From positions 4,030,001-4,094,000 of the forward strand of contig NZ_CP091851.1 of NCBI RefSeq assembly GCF_022059845.1: a stretch of DNA of 64,000 nt, read 5' to 3'. Numbering within the stretch: the first letter of the stretch is position 1; each line of letters opens with the position of its first letter. Source of the DNA: Terrirubrum flagellatum. Lineage in GTDB: Bacteria > Pseudomonadota > Alphaproteobacteria > Rhizobiales > Beijerinckiaceae. Both the position numbers and the translations under genes were made by a program. The notes under the pieces are model-generated. The model made no database searches and was not told the DNA's origin. It was given only the letters and a program-made list of their open reading frames with translations. Shown here piece by piece: positions 54,660-63,637 of the stretch.

Positions 54660-54689
54660 ATTTAAGTCTGATCTGGAAACTTGTGTCAA
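54660..54689 (-). promoter_or_regulatory. Promoter of the importer operon
   Basis: On the minus strand: -35 TTGACA (54684-54689), 18-nt spacer, -10 TTAAAT (54660-54665), about 70 nt upstream of the first ATG. A short inverted repeat AAGT-N11-ACTT lies in the spacer. Confidence 0.45.
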
Positions 54690-54726
54690 CGCGCCTTCCG
54701 CTTCGAAGGCCGATCAAATTTCTGCG

Positions 54727-54737
54727 TTGCGACGCAA
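54727..54737. promoter_or_regulatory. Small palindrome in the divergent regulator region
   Basis: A perfect 11-bp palindrome TTGCG-A-CGCAA between the importer operon and the FadR-type regulator. Candidate operator. Confidence 0.35.
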
Positions 54738-54790
54738 AATACAGCGCCCCTCTCGTCGCGCTGCAACATCGCCAACAATAACGCGCGGAT

Positions 54791-54824
54791 TGACAGCGCT
54801 TTTAGAGCATATCTAGTGCTGTCA
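54791..54824. promoter_or_regulatory. Long-spaced inverted repeat before the FadR-type regulator
   Basis: TGACAGC (54791-54797) and GCTGTCA (54818-54824), 20 nt apart. The left arm overlaps a TTGACA box (54790-54795), so binding here could block transcription of the regulator gene, whose ATG is at 54863. Confidence 0.35.
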
Positions 54825-54862
54825 CGTCATCGCGCGAATGCGCGCTCCACGTTGGAAGGATC

Positions 54863-55621
54863 ATGCCGCGCTCCGCCGCATCCCAGCTTGCTTCCGGCGT
54901 CGTTCGCGAAACCGTGAATGCGTTTGGTCTTGCGCTCGTGCGCGGCGATTTCCCCGCAGACTCTGTGCTCCCGAAAGAAGAAGAGCTAGCGGCGCGCTTC
55001 GCCGTCGGTCGCAGCACGTTGCGCGAAGCGGTGAAGGTTCTCTCCGGCAAAGGTCTCGTGCGCACGGCGCGACGCTACGGCTCGCGCGTCTGCCCGCGCG
55101 CGGACTGGAACCTGCTCGATCCTGACGTGCTCTCCTGGCATGTCGCCGAACCGCATGACGTCCTCGCCTTTCTCGATGAAGTGACGGAATTGCGCGAGAT
55201 GATCGAGCCGGAAGCGGCGGCGCTCGCCGCGCGACGCGCGACGCCGAAAGAAGCCGCGCGCCTTGTCGCGCTTGCCGAGCTTCTCATCTCGACGCCGCCG
55301 GAGGCCGCCGTCGAGATCGATGTGAGCTTTCACCTCGGCGTGCTCGATGCGGCGCGCAATCGCCTGCTCGGCGCGTTCGGACGATCGCTTGGCGTGATGC
55401 TGCGCGCGCATTTCAGATTGTCGCAACGCTATCTCTCGGGCCCGGCGCGCTACAATCCAGACGACAAACATCTTTTGCTGGCTCGCGCGATCGCGATCCG
55501 GGACGCGGACGCTGCGCGCGAGCAGTCCGAAAACATGCTGAGGGTTGTTCGCAAATCGGTTCGCAGCGCGATGCGCGCAAATGAGAACAAATCGGCCGTT
55601 GCGGCGCGCGACAAACGGTAA
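54863..55621 (+). CDS. FadR-subfamily GntR transcriptional regulator (FCD domain)
   Basis: This 252-aa regulator has a winged helix N-terminus (LPKEEELAARFAVGRSTLRE then AVKVLSGKGLVRTARRYGS) and a helical FCD effector domain whose metal/ligand residues appear around DEVTELREMIEPEAAALA, DVSFHLGVLDAARN and LARAIAIRDADAA. Such proteins sense sugar acids or organic acids and repress catabolic operons. It is divergent from the importer operon and directly upstream of the third dehydratase, so it is the likely regulator of both sides. Confidence 0.92.
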   Translation: MPRSAASQLASGVVRETVNAFGLALVRGDFPADSVLPKEEELAARFAVGRSTLREAVKVLSGKGLVRTARRYGSRVCPRADWNLLDPDVLSWHVAEPHDVLAFLDEVTELREMIEPEAAALAARRATPKEAARLVALAELLISTPPEAAVEIDVSFHLGVLDAARNRLLGAFGRSLGVMLRAHFRLSQRYLSGPARYNPDDKHLLLARAIAIRDADAAREQSENMLRVVRKSVRSAMRANENKSAVAARDKR

Positions 55622-55633
55622 GGGAGAGACGAC

Positions 55634-56785
55634 GTGAAAATCACAGCAGTCAAACCCTTTCCGGTCTGGGTCGGTCGTCGCAATCAGATGCTGGTGAAGG
55701 TCGAGACGGACGCCGGCGTGCATGGCTGGGGCGAATCCGGCCTCTCCGGCCGCGAGAAGGCGGTTCTCGGCGCCGTCGAGCATTACGCGCAGTTCCTTGT
55801 CGGGCGCAATCCCATGCAGACCGGCGCCTTGTGGCAGGAGATGTATCGCAGCCAGTATTTCGAAGGCGGTCGCGTGCTCACCGCCGCGATCTCGGCGATC
55901 GACATCGCGCTGCACGACCTCAAGGGCAAGGCTCTTGGCGTTCCCGTCTATCAGTTGCTCGGCGGCAAGCAGCGCAATCTCGTCCCGTCCTTCGCCTCGA
56001 CCTTCGCCGAACCCGGCGAGCAGATGATCGATGAAGCGAAGATGCTGATCGATCATGGCTGGCGATGCGTCCGCTTCTTCCCCGCGGGGCAGGGCGCGAC
56101 CGAAACCTTCGAGCCGCGGGAATCGATCGGCGCAACGGCGCGCTGGCTGGTGAAGGCGCGGGAGGCGCTTGGCGACGACGCCGTCCTCGGCATCGACTGG
56201 CATCATCGCCTGAGCGTCGCAGAAGCCGCCTCCTTCTGCCAGAAGATGCCGTCGGGCACGCTCGACTTCCTGGAAGAACCGATCCGCGACGAGACGCCAG
56301 AGGCTTATGAATCGCTGCGCAAGCTGACCGACATCCCCTTCGCAATCGGCGAGGAATTCTCGTCGAAATGGCAGTTCCTGCCCTATATCGAGCGCGGCAT
56401 CCATCAGTTCAATCGCATCGACATCTGCAATGTCGGCGGCTTCACCGAGGCGATGAAGGTCGCGGGCTGGAGCGAGGCGCACTATGTCGATCTGATGCCG
56501 CATAACCCGCTTGGACCTGTCTGCACGGCGGCGTCGGTGCATCTCGCTGCGGCGGTCGCGAATTTCGCCTGGTTCGAATGCCGGACCTCTCCCGCCGAAT
56601 CAACCGGCGTTGACAATCGCGACGTGTTTCCCGTTCAGATCGCGATGAAGGGCGCGGACTATGTCGTGCCCGATGAGCCGGGGCTCGGCGTCGAGGTCGA
56701 CGAGGCGGCGCTGACGCGCGAGGCGTTCCGCTTCTGGGAGGCCCCTCACCTGCGCCGGCGCGATGGCTCCTACACCAACTGGTGA
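55634..56785 (+). CDS. Galactonate dehydratase-like enolase-superfamily enzyme
   Basis: This 383-aa acid-sugar dehydratase has metal ligands in GIDWHHRLS, DFLEEPIRD and AIGEEFSSK, then ICNVGGFTEAMKVA and the catalytic histidine in DLMPHNPLGPVCTAAS. The arrangement follows D-galactonate dehydratase (DgoD), giving a 2-keto-3-deoxy acid. The ATG lies 12 nt after the regulator stop with AGGGAGAGACGACG upstream. Specificity for galactonate itself is not certain because several DgoD-like subgroups exist. Confidence 0.87.
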   Translation: MKITAVKPFPVWVGRRNQMLVKVETDAGVHGWGESGLSGREKAVLGAVEHYAQFLVGRNPMQTGALWQEMYRSQYFEGGRVLTAAISAIDIALHDLKGKALGVPVYQLLGGKQRNLVPSFASTFAEPGEQMIDEAKMLIDHGWRCVRFFPAGQGATETFEPRESIGATARWLVKAREALGDDAVLGIDWHHRLSVAEAASFCQKMPSGTLDFLEEPIRDETPEAYESLRKLTDIPFAIGEEFSSKWQFLPYIERGIHQFNRIDICNVGGFTEAMKVAGWSEAHYVDLMPHNPLGPVCTAASVHLAAAVANFAWFECRTSPAESTGVDNRDVFPVQIAMKGADYVVPDEPGLGVEVDEAALTREAFRFWEAPHLRRRDGSYTNW

Positions 56786-56841
56786 TTAGTCTCGCTCGCA
56801 TCCACGCGATGCCGAACCCTCATCCGATTTGAAAGACGGCT

Positions 56842-57822
56842 ATGGAATATATCAATCTCGGCAAGTCGGGCCTCAAGGTCTCGCGCATCGCGCTCGGCTG
56901 CATGACCTATGGCTCGCCGTCCTGGCAGGCCTGGGTGCTGGATGAAGCGGCCTCGACGCCGATCATCGCCAAGGCGCTCGATCTCGGCGTCAACTTCCTC
57001 GATACGGCGGACATGTATTCTATCGGCGCGAGCGAGGAGATTCTCGGTCGCTTCCTCAAGCCGTTTCCGCGCCACAAGCTTGTCATCGCCTCGAAGGCCT
57101 ACAACCCGATGAGCGAGGATGTGAATGATCGAGGCCTGTCACGTAAGCACATCTTCGAAGCGCTCGACGCCAGCCTGAAGCGGCTCAAGACCGACTATCT
57201 CGATCTCTACCAGATTCACCGTTTCGACTACCAGACGCCGCTCGAGGAAACGCTCGATGCGCTGAATGACGTCGTGCGCTCCGGCAAGGTGCGCTATCTC
57301 GGCGCCTCCTCGATGCATGCGTGGCAGTTCATGAAAGCGCTTGGCCTGCAGCGCCAGCATGGATGGGCGCCATTCGTCTCGATGCAGCCGCATTACAACC
57401 TGATCTATCGCGAGGAAGAGCGCGAGATGCTGCCGCTTTGTCGCGCAGAGGGAATCGGCGTGATCCCGTGGAGTCCGCTGGCGCGCGGACGCCTCGCGGG
57501 CAAGGGGCGTGAGCAAGGCCAGAAAACCGTGCGCGCTGGTAGCGACGCGTCGGCTATCCGCCTTTATGAGGCGACGCGCGAGCAGGACGAGGCGATCATC
57601 GAAGCCGTCGCCGCGGCGGCGCGTCGTCACAACAAATCCATGGCGCAGATCGGCTACGCCTGGATCGCCAGTCGCCCGGGCGTCACGGCGCCGGTCATCG
57701 GCGCATCGCGCGTGGAGCAGCTCGTCGAGGCGGTTGAATCCTTGGAGATCAAACTTACACCTGAAGATGTGGAGGCAATGGAGAAGCCCTACCGGACGAG
57801 GCCGACCGCCGGCCACCAGTGA
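56842..57822 (+). CDS. Aldo/keto reductase
   Basis: This 326-aa NADPH-dependent reductase is a TIM barrel. Catalytic residues appear in NFLDTADMYS (Asp and Tyr), VIASKAYN (Lys) and LYQIHRFD (His). The cofactor tail motif SRVEQLVEAVESLEIKLT is present. It most resembles the YajO/YdhF-like group that starts MEYxxLGxSGLKVS. It follows the dehydratase by 56 nt and probably reduces a sugar or sugar-derived aldehyde in the same pathway. Confidence 0.9.
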   Translation: MEYINLGKSGLKVSRIALGCMTYGSPSWQAWVLDEAASTPIIAKALDLGVNFLDTADMYSIGASEEILGRFLKPFPRHKLVIASKAYNPMSEDVNDRGLSRKHIFEALDASLKRLKTDYLDLYQIHRFDYQTPLEETLDALNDVVRSGKVRYLGASSMHAWQFMKALGLQRQHGWAPFVSMQPHYNLIYREEEREMLPLCRAEGIGVIPWSPLARGRLAGKGREQGQKTVRAGSDASAIRLYEATREQDEAIIEAVAAAARRHNKSMAQIGYAWIASRPGVTAPVIGASRVEQLVEAVESLEIKLTPEDVEAMEKPYRTRPTAGHQ

Positions 57823-57828
57823 TCGCGC

Positions 57829-58077
57829 TCATGCGAAGATGAGTAGGCCTGTCAGTGTGAGATAGGCGGCCGAAAAGGCCGCGAATTCGGCGCCCTTCAT
57901 CGGCGCCGGCGGGTCATTGAAGTCCGGCTGCGGCGGGTCCTCGATGTCAGGACGAGGCGGATCGCGCGGGTTCTTGATCGGCGGATCAGCCGGGTCCCGC
58001 GTCGGCGTAGGAGCGGGACCCGGCTGATCGGGATCGATTGGCGTTTTGACGGGATCCTGCGTGGGCTGCTTGGGCAT
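57829..58077 (-). CDS. Proline-rich small protein with C-terminal membrane segment
   Basis: This 82-aa protein is mostly Asp/Pro repeats (for example PIDPDQPGPAPTPTRDPADP and PPRPDIEDPPQPDFNDPP) followed by one hydrophobic segment (FAAFSAAYLTLTGLLIFA). Such short DPP-rich proteins occur in Rhizobiales without assigned function. The start at 58077 (MPKQPTQ) is preferred because GAGG lies 6 nt upstream; ATG 58083 is 6 nt earlier. It converges on the aldo/keto reductase gene with 6 nt between stops. Confidence 0.6.
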   Translation of the reverse strand: MPKQPTQDPVKTPIDPDQPGPAPTPTRDPADPPIKNPRDPPRPDIEDPPQPDFNDPPAPMKGAEFAAFSAAYLTLTGLLIFA

Positions 58078-58225
58078 GAGCATCCTCGATGTCAGCCCAA
58101 TCGATGTCGCCCAGCGCTTGTTCCAGCGCGAGAGAAGGCCGTGAGTCACAGATCGGGTTAAGCAAATATCAACGCGGTTCAGCGAAGCTGCGCGACCCTC
58201 CGCCAGCCTCATCACGCTCGTCGCC

Positions 58226-59014
58226 ATGTATTCGCCCACTCCCGACGAGTTGCTTCAAGCGATTGAGCGCGAGGAACTTTTCGTCGTTTTTCAGCCCCAG
58301 CTCGCAGCGCGCGATGGGACCATCGCGGCTGTCGAGGCGCTGGTCAGATGGCGCCATCCCCATCACGGCGTGGTTGGGCCCGGCCATTTCGTGACCCTTG
58401 CCGAGCAGCACGGGCTGGTCGGGCGGCTGACGAGGCGCGTCCTCGAAGACGCTTGCAGGGCGGCCGCGCGCTGGCCGCAACTTTCCATCGGCGTCAACAT
58501 CTCGGCGACGGAGTTGCGGACGCCCGATTTCGCCGATTACATCGCCGATGTCGCCGTCGACGCTGGCCTGCCGCTTGAGAGACTCGAACTCGAGATCGTC
58601 GAGAGCGCCTTCATCGACGATTTTGAAGCGGCGGTGGCGACAGTGGAGAGCTTGCGCAATCGAGGCATTCGCGTCGCGCTCGATGATTTCGGCACCGGCT
58701 ATTCCAGCCTCACCTATTTGCGGCGACTGCCGATCGACAAGATCAAGATCGACAAGTCATTCGTCGACGGCGTCGATAAGGTGCAGTCGGCGGCCATTGT
58801 TCACGCCGTCGTTGCATTGGGTCGCGCGCTCGGGCTCAAGGTCTGCGCGGAGGGCGTCGAGACGCCGCTGCAACAGCAATTCCTCAAGGCGGCGGGCTGC
58901 CACCTGCTGCAGGGCTATCTGTTCTCGCGCCCGGTTGATGCGGCTCAGATCGATCTGATGCTCGCAAAGAATGTTGCGCCGAAGCTTGTCTCGCCGCGCC
59001 TGGCGAGCGGCTGA
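58226..59014 (+). CDS. EAL-domain cyclic-di-GMP phosphodiesterase
   Basis: This 262-aa stand-alone EAL protein is expected to hydrolyse c-di-GMP to pGpG. All catalytic motifs are present: AVEALVRW (the EAL Glu), GVNISATEL, LEIVESAF, DDFGTGYSSL, KIDKSFV, CAEGVET and LQGYLFSRP. There is no sensor or GGDEF domain, so control must be transcriptional or by a partner. Its stop abuts that of the convergent TadG-like gene. Confidence 0.92.
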   Translation: MYSPTPDELLQAIEREELFVVFQPQLAARDGTIAAVEALVRWRHPHHGVVGPGHFVTLAEQHGLVGRLTRRVLEDACRAAARWPQLSIGVNISATELRTPDFADYIADVAVDAGLPLERLELEIVESAFIDDFEAAVATVESLRNRGIRVALDDFGTGYSSLTYLRRLPIDKIKIDKSFVDGVDKVQSAAIVHAVVALGRALGLKVCAEGVETPLQQQFLKAAGCHLLQGYLFSRPVDAAQIDLMLAKNVAPKLVSPRLASG

Positions 59015-60268
59015 TCAGTTCACCAGCATCACCGTTCCGCTGTTAGGACCGACGCCAACCGGCACGGGAATGTCGGATGCGCTGTAATTCGAATTCAGGA
59101 ACAGGACCGGCCCCGCCTGCGCGTTGATCTGTCGTGCGATGACGATCGTATAGGAGGCGAGATCGGCGATCGGCTTGTTGCTGCCGATATAAAGTTCATT
59201 CTGCGGGAGATAGATGGTGCCAAGCAGAACACGGGCGTTGGCGCTGAAGATCTGATGTTTCTGGTTCGGAGGCGAAGCCCGATCCTCGAAGATGAGAAGT
59301 CCCGCCAAAGGACCGTCCTTCGGCGCCGTCAAGGTGATCGTCGACAATTCGTCGAACCGAAACACCGCGCCCTTGCCAGTCAGGAAGAAGCCGACATTCG
59401 TGCCGATCATCACACTCGCATCGCTGACGACGAGCGGCCCATCCTTCATGATGTAGATTCCAGGCGAGAGGGTGACAACGGCGCCGAGCCTGATCGTCAG
59501 CCCGCCGCAATAAACGCCGGGCTTCAGCGTCGTCACGAGTTTCACCACCAGATTATTATAGTCGCAGCCGCTGACCGACGGAGCCGGCCTGCCAAGGAGA
59601 GGATCCGGAAGCACCGGACAGTCGACCTGCGGAGCGGGGACGAAGCTGAGCGCTCCACCCTTGTAGTAACCACCTGCGGTGCAGGAGAACGCCGCCTTCA
59701 TCGAGGCGTTCATCTTCGCAAAAAGCCCGTTTGAGCTGCGCGAATTGGAATAGACGGCGCAGTTGAGCGCAACCACCTGCGCATTCTGGTCGAGGCCGAT
59801 GGTGAACGGCGAGTCGGGATCGAGACCAATCATGCAGATCGGAGCACCGCCCACCGCCTTGGCTTTGGCGCCCACGGCGACGTTCAGATCGGTCACGCTG
59901 ACGAGCTTTCCGAACGCAGGCTCGACAACCTCAGACAGTTGCAGGGAGACGGTGCGGCCGATCAGATCGACCGATCCATTCACATTGACGGATCGGCCTT
60001 GCGCCAGCCCTTTCACGTAATTCCGCGCGACCGTGATGATCGTCGCCGACTGGGCGTTGCCCAACCGCAGTTCGCGCGCCGCCATCAGCGCGGCGCTGTC
60101 AGCCCATCCCTGCAGTTCGGTGCGCGTCGAACTCGCGCGGGAATAGTCGACGGCGGCGCCAGCCGCCACAAAGAGGACAGGAGCCGCGACGGCGAACGAG
60201 ATCAGCGTCGTGCCCGCGACGTCGTCAGCAAGAGCGCTTATCCAGCGTCTGAAGCGCTCAGGCAGCAC
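59015..60268 (-). CDS. TadG-like pilus-associated protein
   Basis: This 417-aa protein has the TadE/TadG N-terminus: a positively charged start, one transmembrane segment (TLISFAVAAPVLFVAAGAAV, about 20-40), then DYSRASSTRTELQGWADSAA as in TadG pseudopilin-like proteins. The extracellular part of about 370 residues is rich in hydrophobic beta strands and has several cysteines (CMIGLD, ALNCAVYS, FSCTAGG, DCPVLP, VYCGG). No other tad/cpa genes are in the window. Its start overlaps the end of the response-regulator gene by 11 nt. Confidence 0.75.
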   Translation of the reverse strand: MLPERFRRWISALADDVAGTTLISFAVAAPVLFVAAGAAVDYSRASSTRTELQGWADSAALMAARELRLGNAQSATIITVARNYVKGLAQGRSVNVNGSVDLIGRTVSLQLSEVVEPAFGKLVSVTDLNVAVGAKAKAVGGAPICMIGLDPDSPFTIGLDQNAQVVALNCAVYSNSRSSNGLFAKMNASMKAAFSCTAGGYYKGGALSFVPAPQVDCPVLPDPLLGRPAPSVSGCDYNNLVVKLVTTLKPGVYCGGLTIRLGAVVTLSPGIYIMKDGPLVVSDASVMIGTNVGFFLTGKGAVFRFDELSTITLTAPKDGPLAGLLIFEDRASPPNQKHQIFSANARVLLGTIYLPQNELYIGSNKPIADLASYTIVIARQINAQAGPVLFLNSNYSASDIPVPVGVGPNSGTVMLVN

Positions 60269-60728
60269 GGGCGGTTTGCTCCGCGAGAGGCGCGCGCAGC
60301 GCCCGGTGAGTGCGCAGGACGAAACGGATCTGATGGCTGAGAAGCCGCCAGTTCACGGGCTTCGTGACAAAAGAGGTCGCGCCTGCGTCATAAGCTTCGT
60401 CGATCGACATGATGTCTTCGCGACCGGTGACGACGATGATAGGCAGGTCATGAAAGGCTGGATTGGCCCTGAGGCGACGGACCATCTCAAAGCCGCTGAT
60501 GCCGGGCATATCGATATCGACGAGCGCCACGTCGAATTTGCGCGACGCCAGCATCTCCAGTCCGTCCATCGCGCAAGGTGCCGTCTCGACGGTCGCGACC
60601 GGCGTTGATAGATAGACCGAAGCAAATTCACGCTGAATCGGATCGTCATCGACAACGAGGATGTCGACTGGCTGGTCGAGCACATATTTGAACTCGACGT
60701 CAGAGCGTTCGATCCGGTTCAAGATCAA
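60258..60728 (-). CDS. Single-domain response regulator
   Basis: This protein of about 156 aa consists of one receiver domain: acidic pocket LVVDDDP, phospho-acceptor Asp71 in ALVDIDMPGISG, Thr in IIVVTGRED, and Lys in SFVTKPVNW. No output domain is present; the C-terminal 35 residues are basic and may be a short tail. The only start after the in-frame stop is TTG at 60728, so the N-terminus is uncertain. It is divergent from the hybrid kinase gene and a plausible target of its Hpt domain. Confidence 0.87.
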   Translation of the reverse strand: MILNRIERSDVEFKYVLDQPVDILVVDDDPIQREFASVYLSTPVATVETAPCAMDGLEMLASRKFDVALVDIDMPGISGFEMVRRLRANPAFHDLPIIVVTGREDIMSIDEAYDAGATSFVTKPVNWRLLSHQIRFVLRTHRALRAPLAEQTARAA

Positions 60729-60858
60729 TCAACGAAGGTTTGGAATCCCCTGCCCAAAAACCTATAGCGGCTGAATCCTAACTTCCTGTTGACCCGTTGC
60801 TATAATAATGGGGCCGCGGCGAAGATTTGATTAACCATATTCGGCCGCGGAGGCTTCC

Positions 60859-63531
60859 ATGCGGCGGACAGCTCTGACGGTGCGAGCGAAGATTCTGCTG
60901 CTCGTCTGCTTCTCCGTCTCGCTTGCGCAGCTTCTATCGGCTGGCCTGTCGGCTTGGCAAGAAGCGGAGCGCTATGCGCGCGCCAAGCGCGACGAAATGA
61001 TTTCAAACGCGCTGGCGCTCGCCGCTGCGGCCAGCGCCGCGACGGCCGATCGCGACGTGCGCGGCGCCTACGCCGCCTTGAGCGCTATCGGCCGCATCAG
61101 CAATATCGGCTATGCCGACATCGAAACAATGGACGGTCAGCCGCTGGCTGACCTCGGTGCCACAGAGCGGCTGATCGGCGATCTCGCGATCGACGAGACG
61201 ACAGCGCCTCCCGGCGCGCTCGACATTCTCAAAAGCCGTTCGATCGAAGCCGTCGTTCCGATCAAACATGCGGGCGTCGAGGTCGGGAAGCTGCGCGTGA
61301 TTTCCGGCACGTCCGAGCTTGGCGAGCGCATCGCCTCGGCGGTGAAAATCACCGCGGCGGGCGCGCTTGTCAGCCTGCTCCTGTCGCTGCTGCTGGCATT
61401 ACGGCTGCAGAATTCGATCACGCGGCCGATCGCGCAACTTTCGTCCGCCATGGCCAATGTGCGACGTCACCATAACTATGCGGCTTCGGTCTCGACAAAG
61501 GCGGACGGTGAGATCGGGCTGCTGGTTGACGGGTTCAACTCCATGCTGGGCGATATTCGCGAGCGCGACGCGCGCATCGCCGATCATGTCGTGAGCCTGG
61601 AAGCGACGGTCGCCGAGCGCACGCGCGAATTCAAACAAGCCGCCGCGGAGGCGGACGCCGCCAATCAGGCCAAGTCCGAATTTCTTGCGACGATGAGCCA
61701 TGAAATCAGGACGCCGATGAACGGGATCCTCGTCACGGCCGAGCTTCTCGCCACGACCGATCTGCCGGCCCGCGCCCACAAACACGCCGAAATCATCGCG
61801 CGCTCCGGCAAAAGCCTGCTTTCGATCATCAACGACATTCTCGACATGTCGAAAATAGAATCCGGCAAACTCGACGTCGAGCTCATGCCGGTCGATCCCG
61901 CGGAGACGGTGGAAACCGTGCTGCGCCTGTTCTCCGAGCGGGCTCGCAGCAAAGGCGTCGATCTCGCGGGCAAGCTGTTCGTCGATCGCCTTGTGATGAC
62001 GAATGCGGACCCTGTTCGCCTCGGACAGGTGATCAGCAACCTCGTCAACAATGCGCTGAAATTCACCGAGCAGGGCGCGGTGACCGTCGTGGTCAGGGAT
62101 GACGAGGAGCGCGAAGGCGCCATCCGCTTCTCCGTCATCGACACCGGCATCGGCATCCCCAAGGACAAGCTCGAACATATCTTCGCGGCGTTCTCGCAGG
62201 CTGATCAGTCGACGACGCGCAAATATGGCGGCACGGGTCTCGGCCTCGCGATTGCGCGCAAGCTTGTCGCGGCGATGGGCGGCGAATTGCGCGTCGCCAG
62301 CAAGATCGGCGAAGGCTCGGAGTTCTATTTCTCGATTCCCCGTCACTCGCCCTCACGAGCGATTGAAGCGGCCGCGCCGCACGGAGAGCAGCGCAAAGCC
62401 TTGATCTGCGTCGACGGAAGCGAAACCGCGAAAGCGATTGGGCTCTATCTCCAGCAGCTCGGCGTTGACGCTGTCGTAACCTCGGACGCCGATCTTTCTG
62501 CGCGGGCGGAGCGCGCCAATCTGGTCTTCATTTCACCGCGCCTGCTCGAAGGGGGATCGAGGCCGGCTCCCTCGACAAACAGCTCGGTCATCCTTGTTTC
62601 ACCCAATCCCGATTTCGACGACATGCTCGTCCGCCGCGGCCTCGCCGACAATGTGCTGGACTGGCCGATCAGCCGCGCCGAGCTTGCGGCGCTTGTCGTC
62701 GCGCCCGGGGACGCGGCGCGGCGCGGCGCCGCTCGAGAAGCGACCGTCATGCCGCAGATGTTCAAAGGTCTGCGCGCGCTTGTCGCTGATGACAATGAAG
62801 TCAATCGCGAAGTTGCGGAATCGGCCCTTGCGACGCTTGGAATCACCGTCGCATTCGCATTCGACGGGCGCGCCGCTTTCGATGCGGCGCGGCGTGAGCG
62901 CTTCGACGTCGTCCTCATGGATGGCAGCATGCCTGACATGGACGGCTTTGAATCCGCCCGCGCCATTCGCGCCCATGAGGCGGAAAGCGGCGCTGAGAGA
63001 ACGCCGATCATCGCGCTGACCGCTCATGTGGTCGGCTCCGGCGCCGAAGCGTGGCGCGACGCCGGCATGGATGATGTTCTCTACAAGCCCTACACCCTGT
63101 CTGATCTCAGCGCGAAGCTTCAGAAAGTCGTCAAGCCCAACGCGACCATCGAGGCCGTGGAGCCTGAGGCTCCGAAGAGCGCTGCGACACAGGCGATTGA
63201 TCCACGCATTCTCGACGATCTGCGCAAGATGAGCGGCGGCTCGAATGAACTGGTCGAGCGCATCTCGCGGCTCTATCGCATGCACGCGCCGCGCCATGTG
63301 GCTGACATCTCCGCCGCCGTCGCAAGCGGCGATCTCGACGCGATCGCGCGCGCGGCCCATGCGCTCAAATCGATGAGCTACAATGTCGGCGCGGTTTCGG
63401 TTGCGGAGCAGGCCGGAGCGCTGGAGAAGGCGGCTCGCATCGAAGGGCGAATCCCGGAAGGCGCCGAGCTTTCCGGAATCCAGGCAAGCTGCACGGAGGC
63501 GATGGACGCCCTTTCAGGAAAGGCCGCCTGA
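60859..63531 (+). CDS. Hybrid sensor histidine kinase with receiver and Hpt domains
   Basis: This 890-aa membrane protein has TM1 at about 10-32, a periplasmic sensor (33-160), TM2 at about 163-182, HAMP, HisKA with His281 ([12 protein letters not shown]) and HATPase ([25 protein letters not shown]). A degenerate receiver-like module (about 512-620) lacking the acidic pocket follows, then a real receiver with Asp688 in [13 protein letters not shown] and an Hpt with His834 in AAHALKSMS. The layout allows a full phosphorelay in one chain. A perfect TATAAT lies at 60801-60806 and a TTAACCAT half-site at 60831-60838 upstream. Confidence 0.93.
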   Translation: MRRTALTVRAKILLLVCFSVSLAQLLSAGLSAWQEAERYARAKRDEMISNALALAAAASAATADRDVRGAYAALSAIGRISNIGYADIETMDGQPLADLGATERLIGDLAIDETTAPPGALDILKSRSIEAVVPIKHAGVEVGKLRVISGTSELGERIASAVKITAAGALVSLLLSLLLALRLQNSITRPIAQLSSAMANVRRHHNYAASVSTKADGEIGLLVDGFNSMLGDIRERDARIADHVVSLEATVAERTREFKQAAAEADAANQAKSEFLATMSHEIRTPMNGILVTAELLATTDLPARAHKHAEIIARSGKSLLSIINDILDMSKIESGKLDVELMPVDPAETVETVLRLFSERARSKGVDLAGKLFVDRLVMTNADPVRLGQVISNLVNNALKFTEQGAVTVVVRDDEEREGAIRFSVIDTGIGIPKDKLEHIFAAFSQADQSTTRKYGGTGLGLAIARKLVAAMGGELRVASKIGEGSEFYFSIPRHSPSRAIEAAAPHGEQRKALICVDGSETAKAIGLYLQQLGVDAVVTSDADLSARAERANLVFISPRLLEGGSRPAPSTNSSVILVSPNPDFDDMLVRRGLADNVLDWPISRAELAALVVAPGDAARRGAAREATVMPQMFKGLRALVADDNEVNREVAESALATLGITVAFAFDGRAAFDAARRERFDVVLMDGSMPDMDGFESARAIRAHEAESGAERTPIIALTAHVVGSGAEAWRDAGMDDVLYKPYTLSDLSAKLQKVVKPNATIEAVEPEAPKSAATQAIDPRILDDLRKMSGGSNELVERISRLYRMHAPRHVADISAAVASGDLDAIARAAHALKSMSYNVGAVSVAEQAGALEKAARIEGRIPEGAELSGIQASCTEAMDALSGKAA

Positions 63532-63534
63532 GCT

Positions 63535-63580
63535 AGAGCGGCGAGCGTTCAAATCGCGCCGCCTCGCCGCTCTATCTTTT
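63535..63580 (+). terminator. Candidate terminator after the hybrid kinase
   Basis: Perfect 11-bp inverted repeat AGAGCGGCGAG (63535-63545) and CTCGCCGCTCT (63563-63573), followed by ATCTTTT, directly after the kinase stop codon. Confidence 0.5.
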
Positions 63581-63590
63581 GATCGTCGCA

Positions 63591-63637
63591 ACGTCGTCGC
63601 GGAAAACCGGTTCCCACTTTTCCGCACGTTGCTCTAG
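63591..63637. repeat. Short dispersed repeat, second copy
   Basis: Read on the minus strand it starts TAGAGC and has a centre AAAAGTGGGAACCGG followed by TTTTCCGCGACG, closely matching the copy at 9705-9755. The TAG of its TAGAGC end serves as the stop codon of the binding-protein gene at 63634. Confidence 0.6.

Noticed and set aside
60831-60838. TTAACCAT half-site before the hybrid kinase as a CtrA box
   Set aside because: The left half at the required 7-nt spacing reads CGAA, so only a half-site is present.
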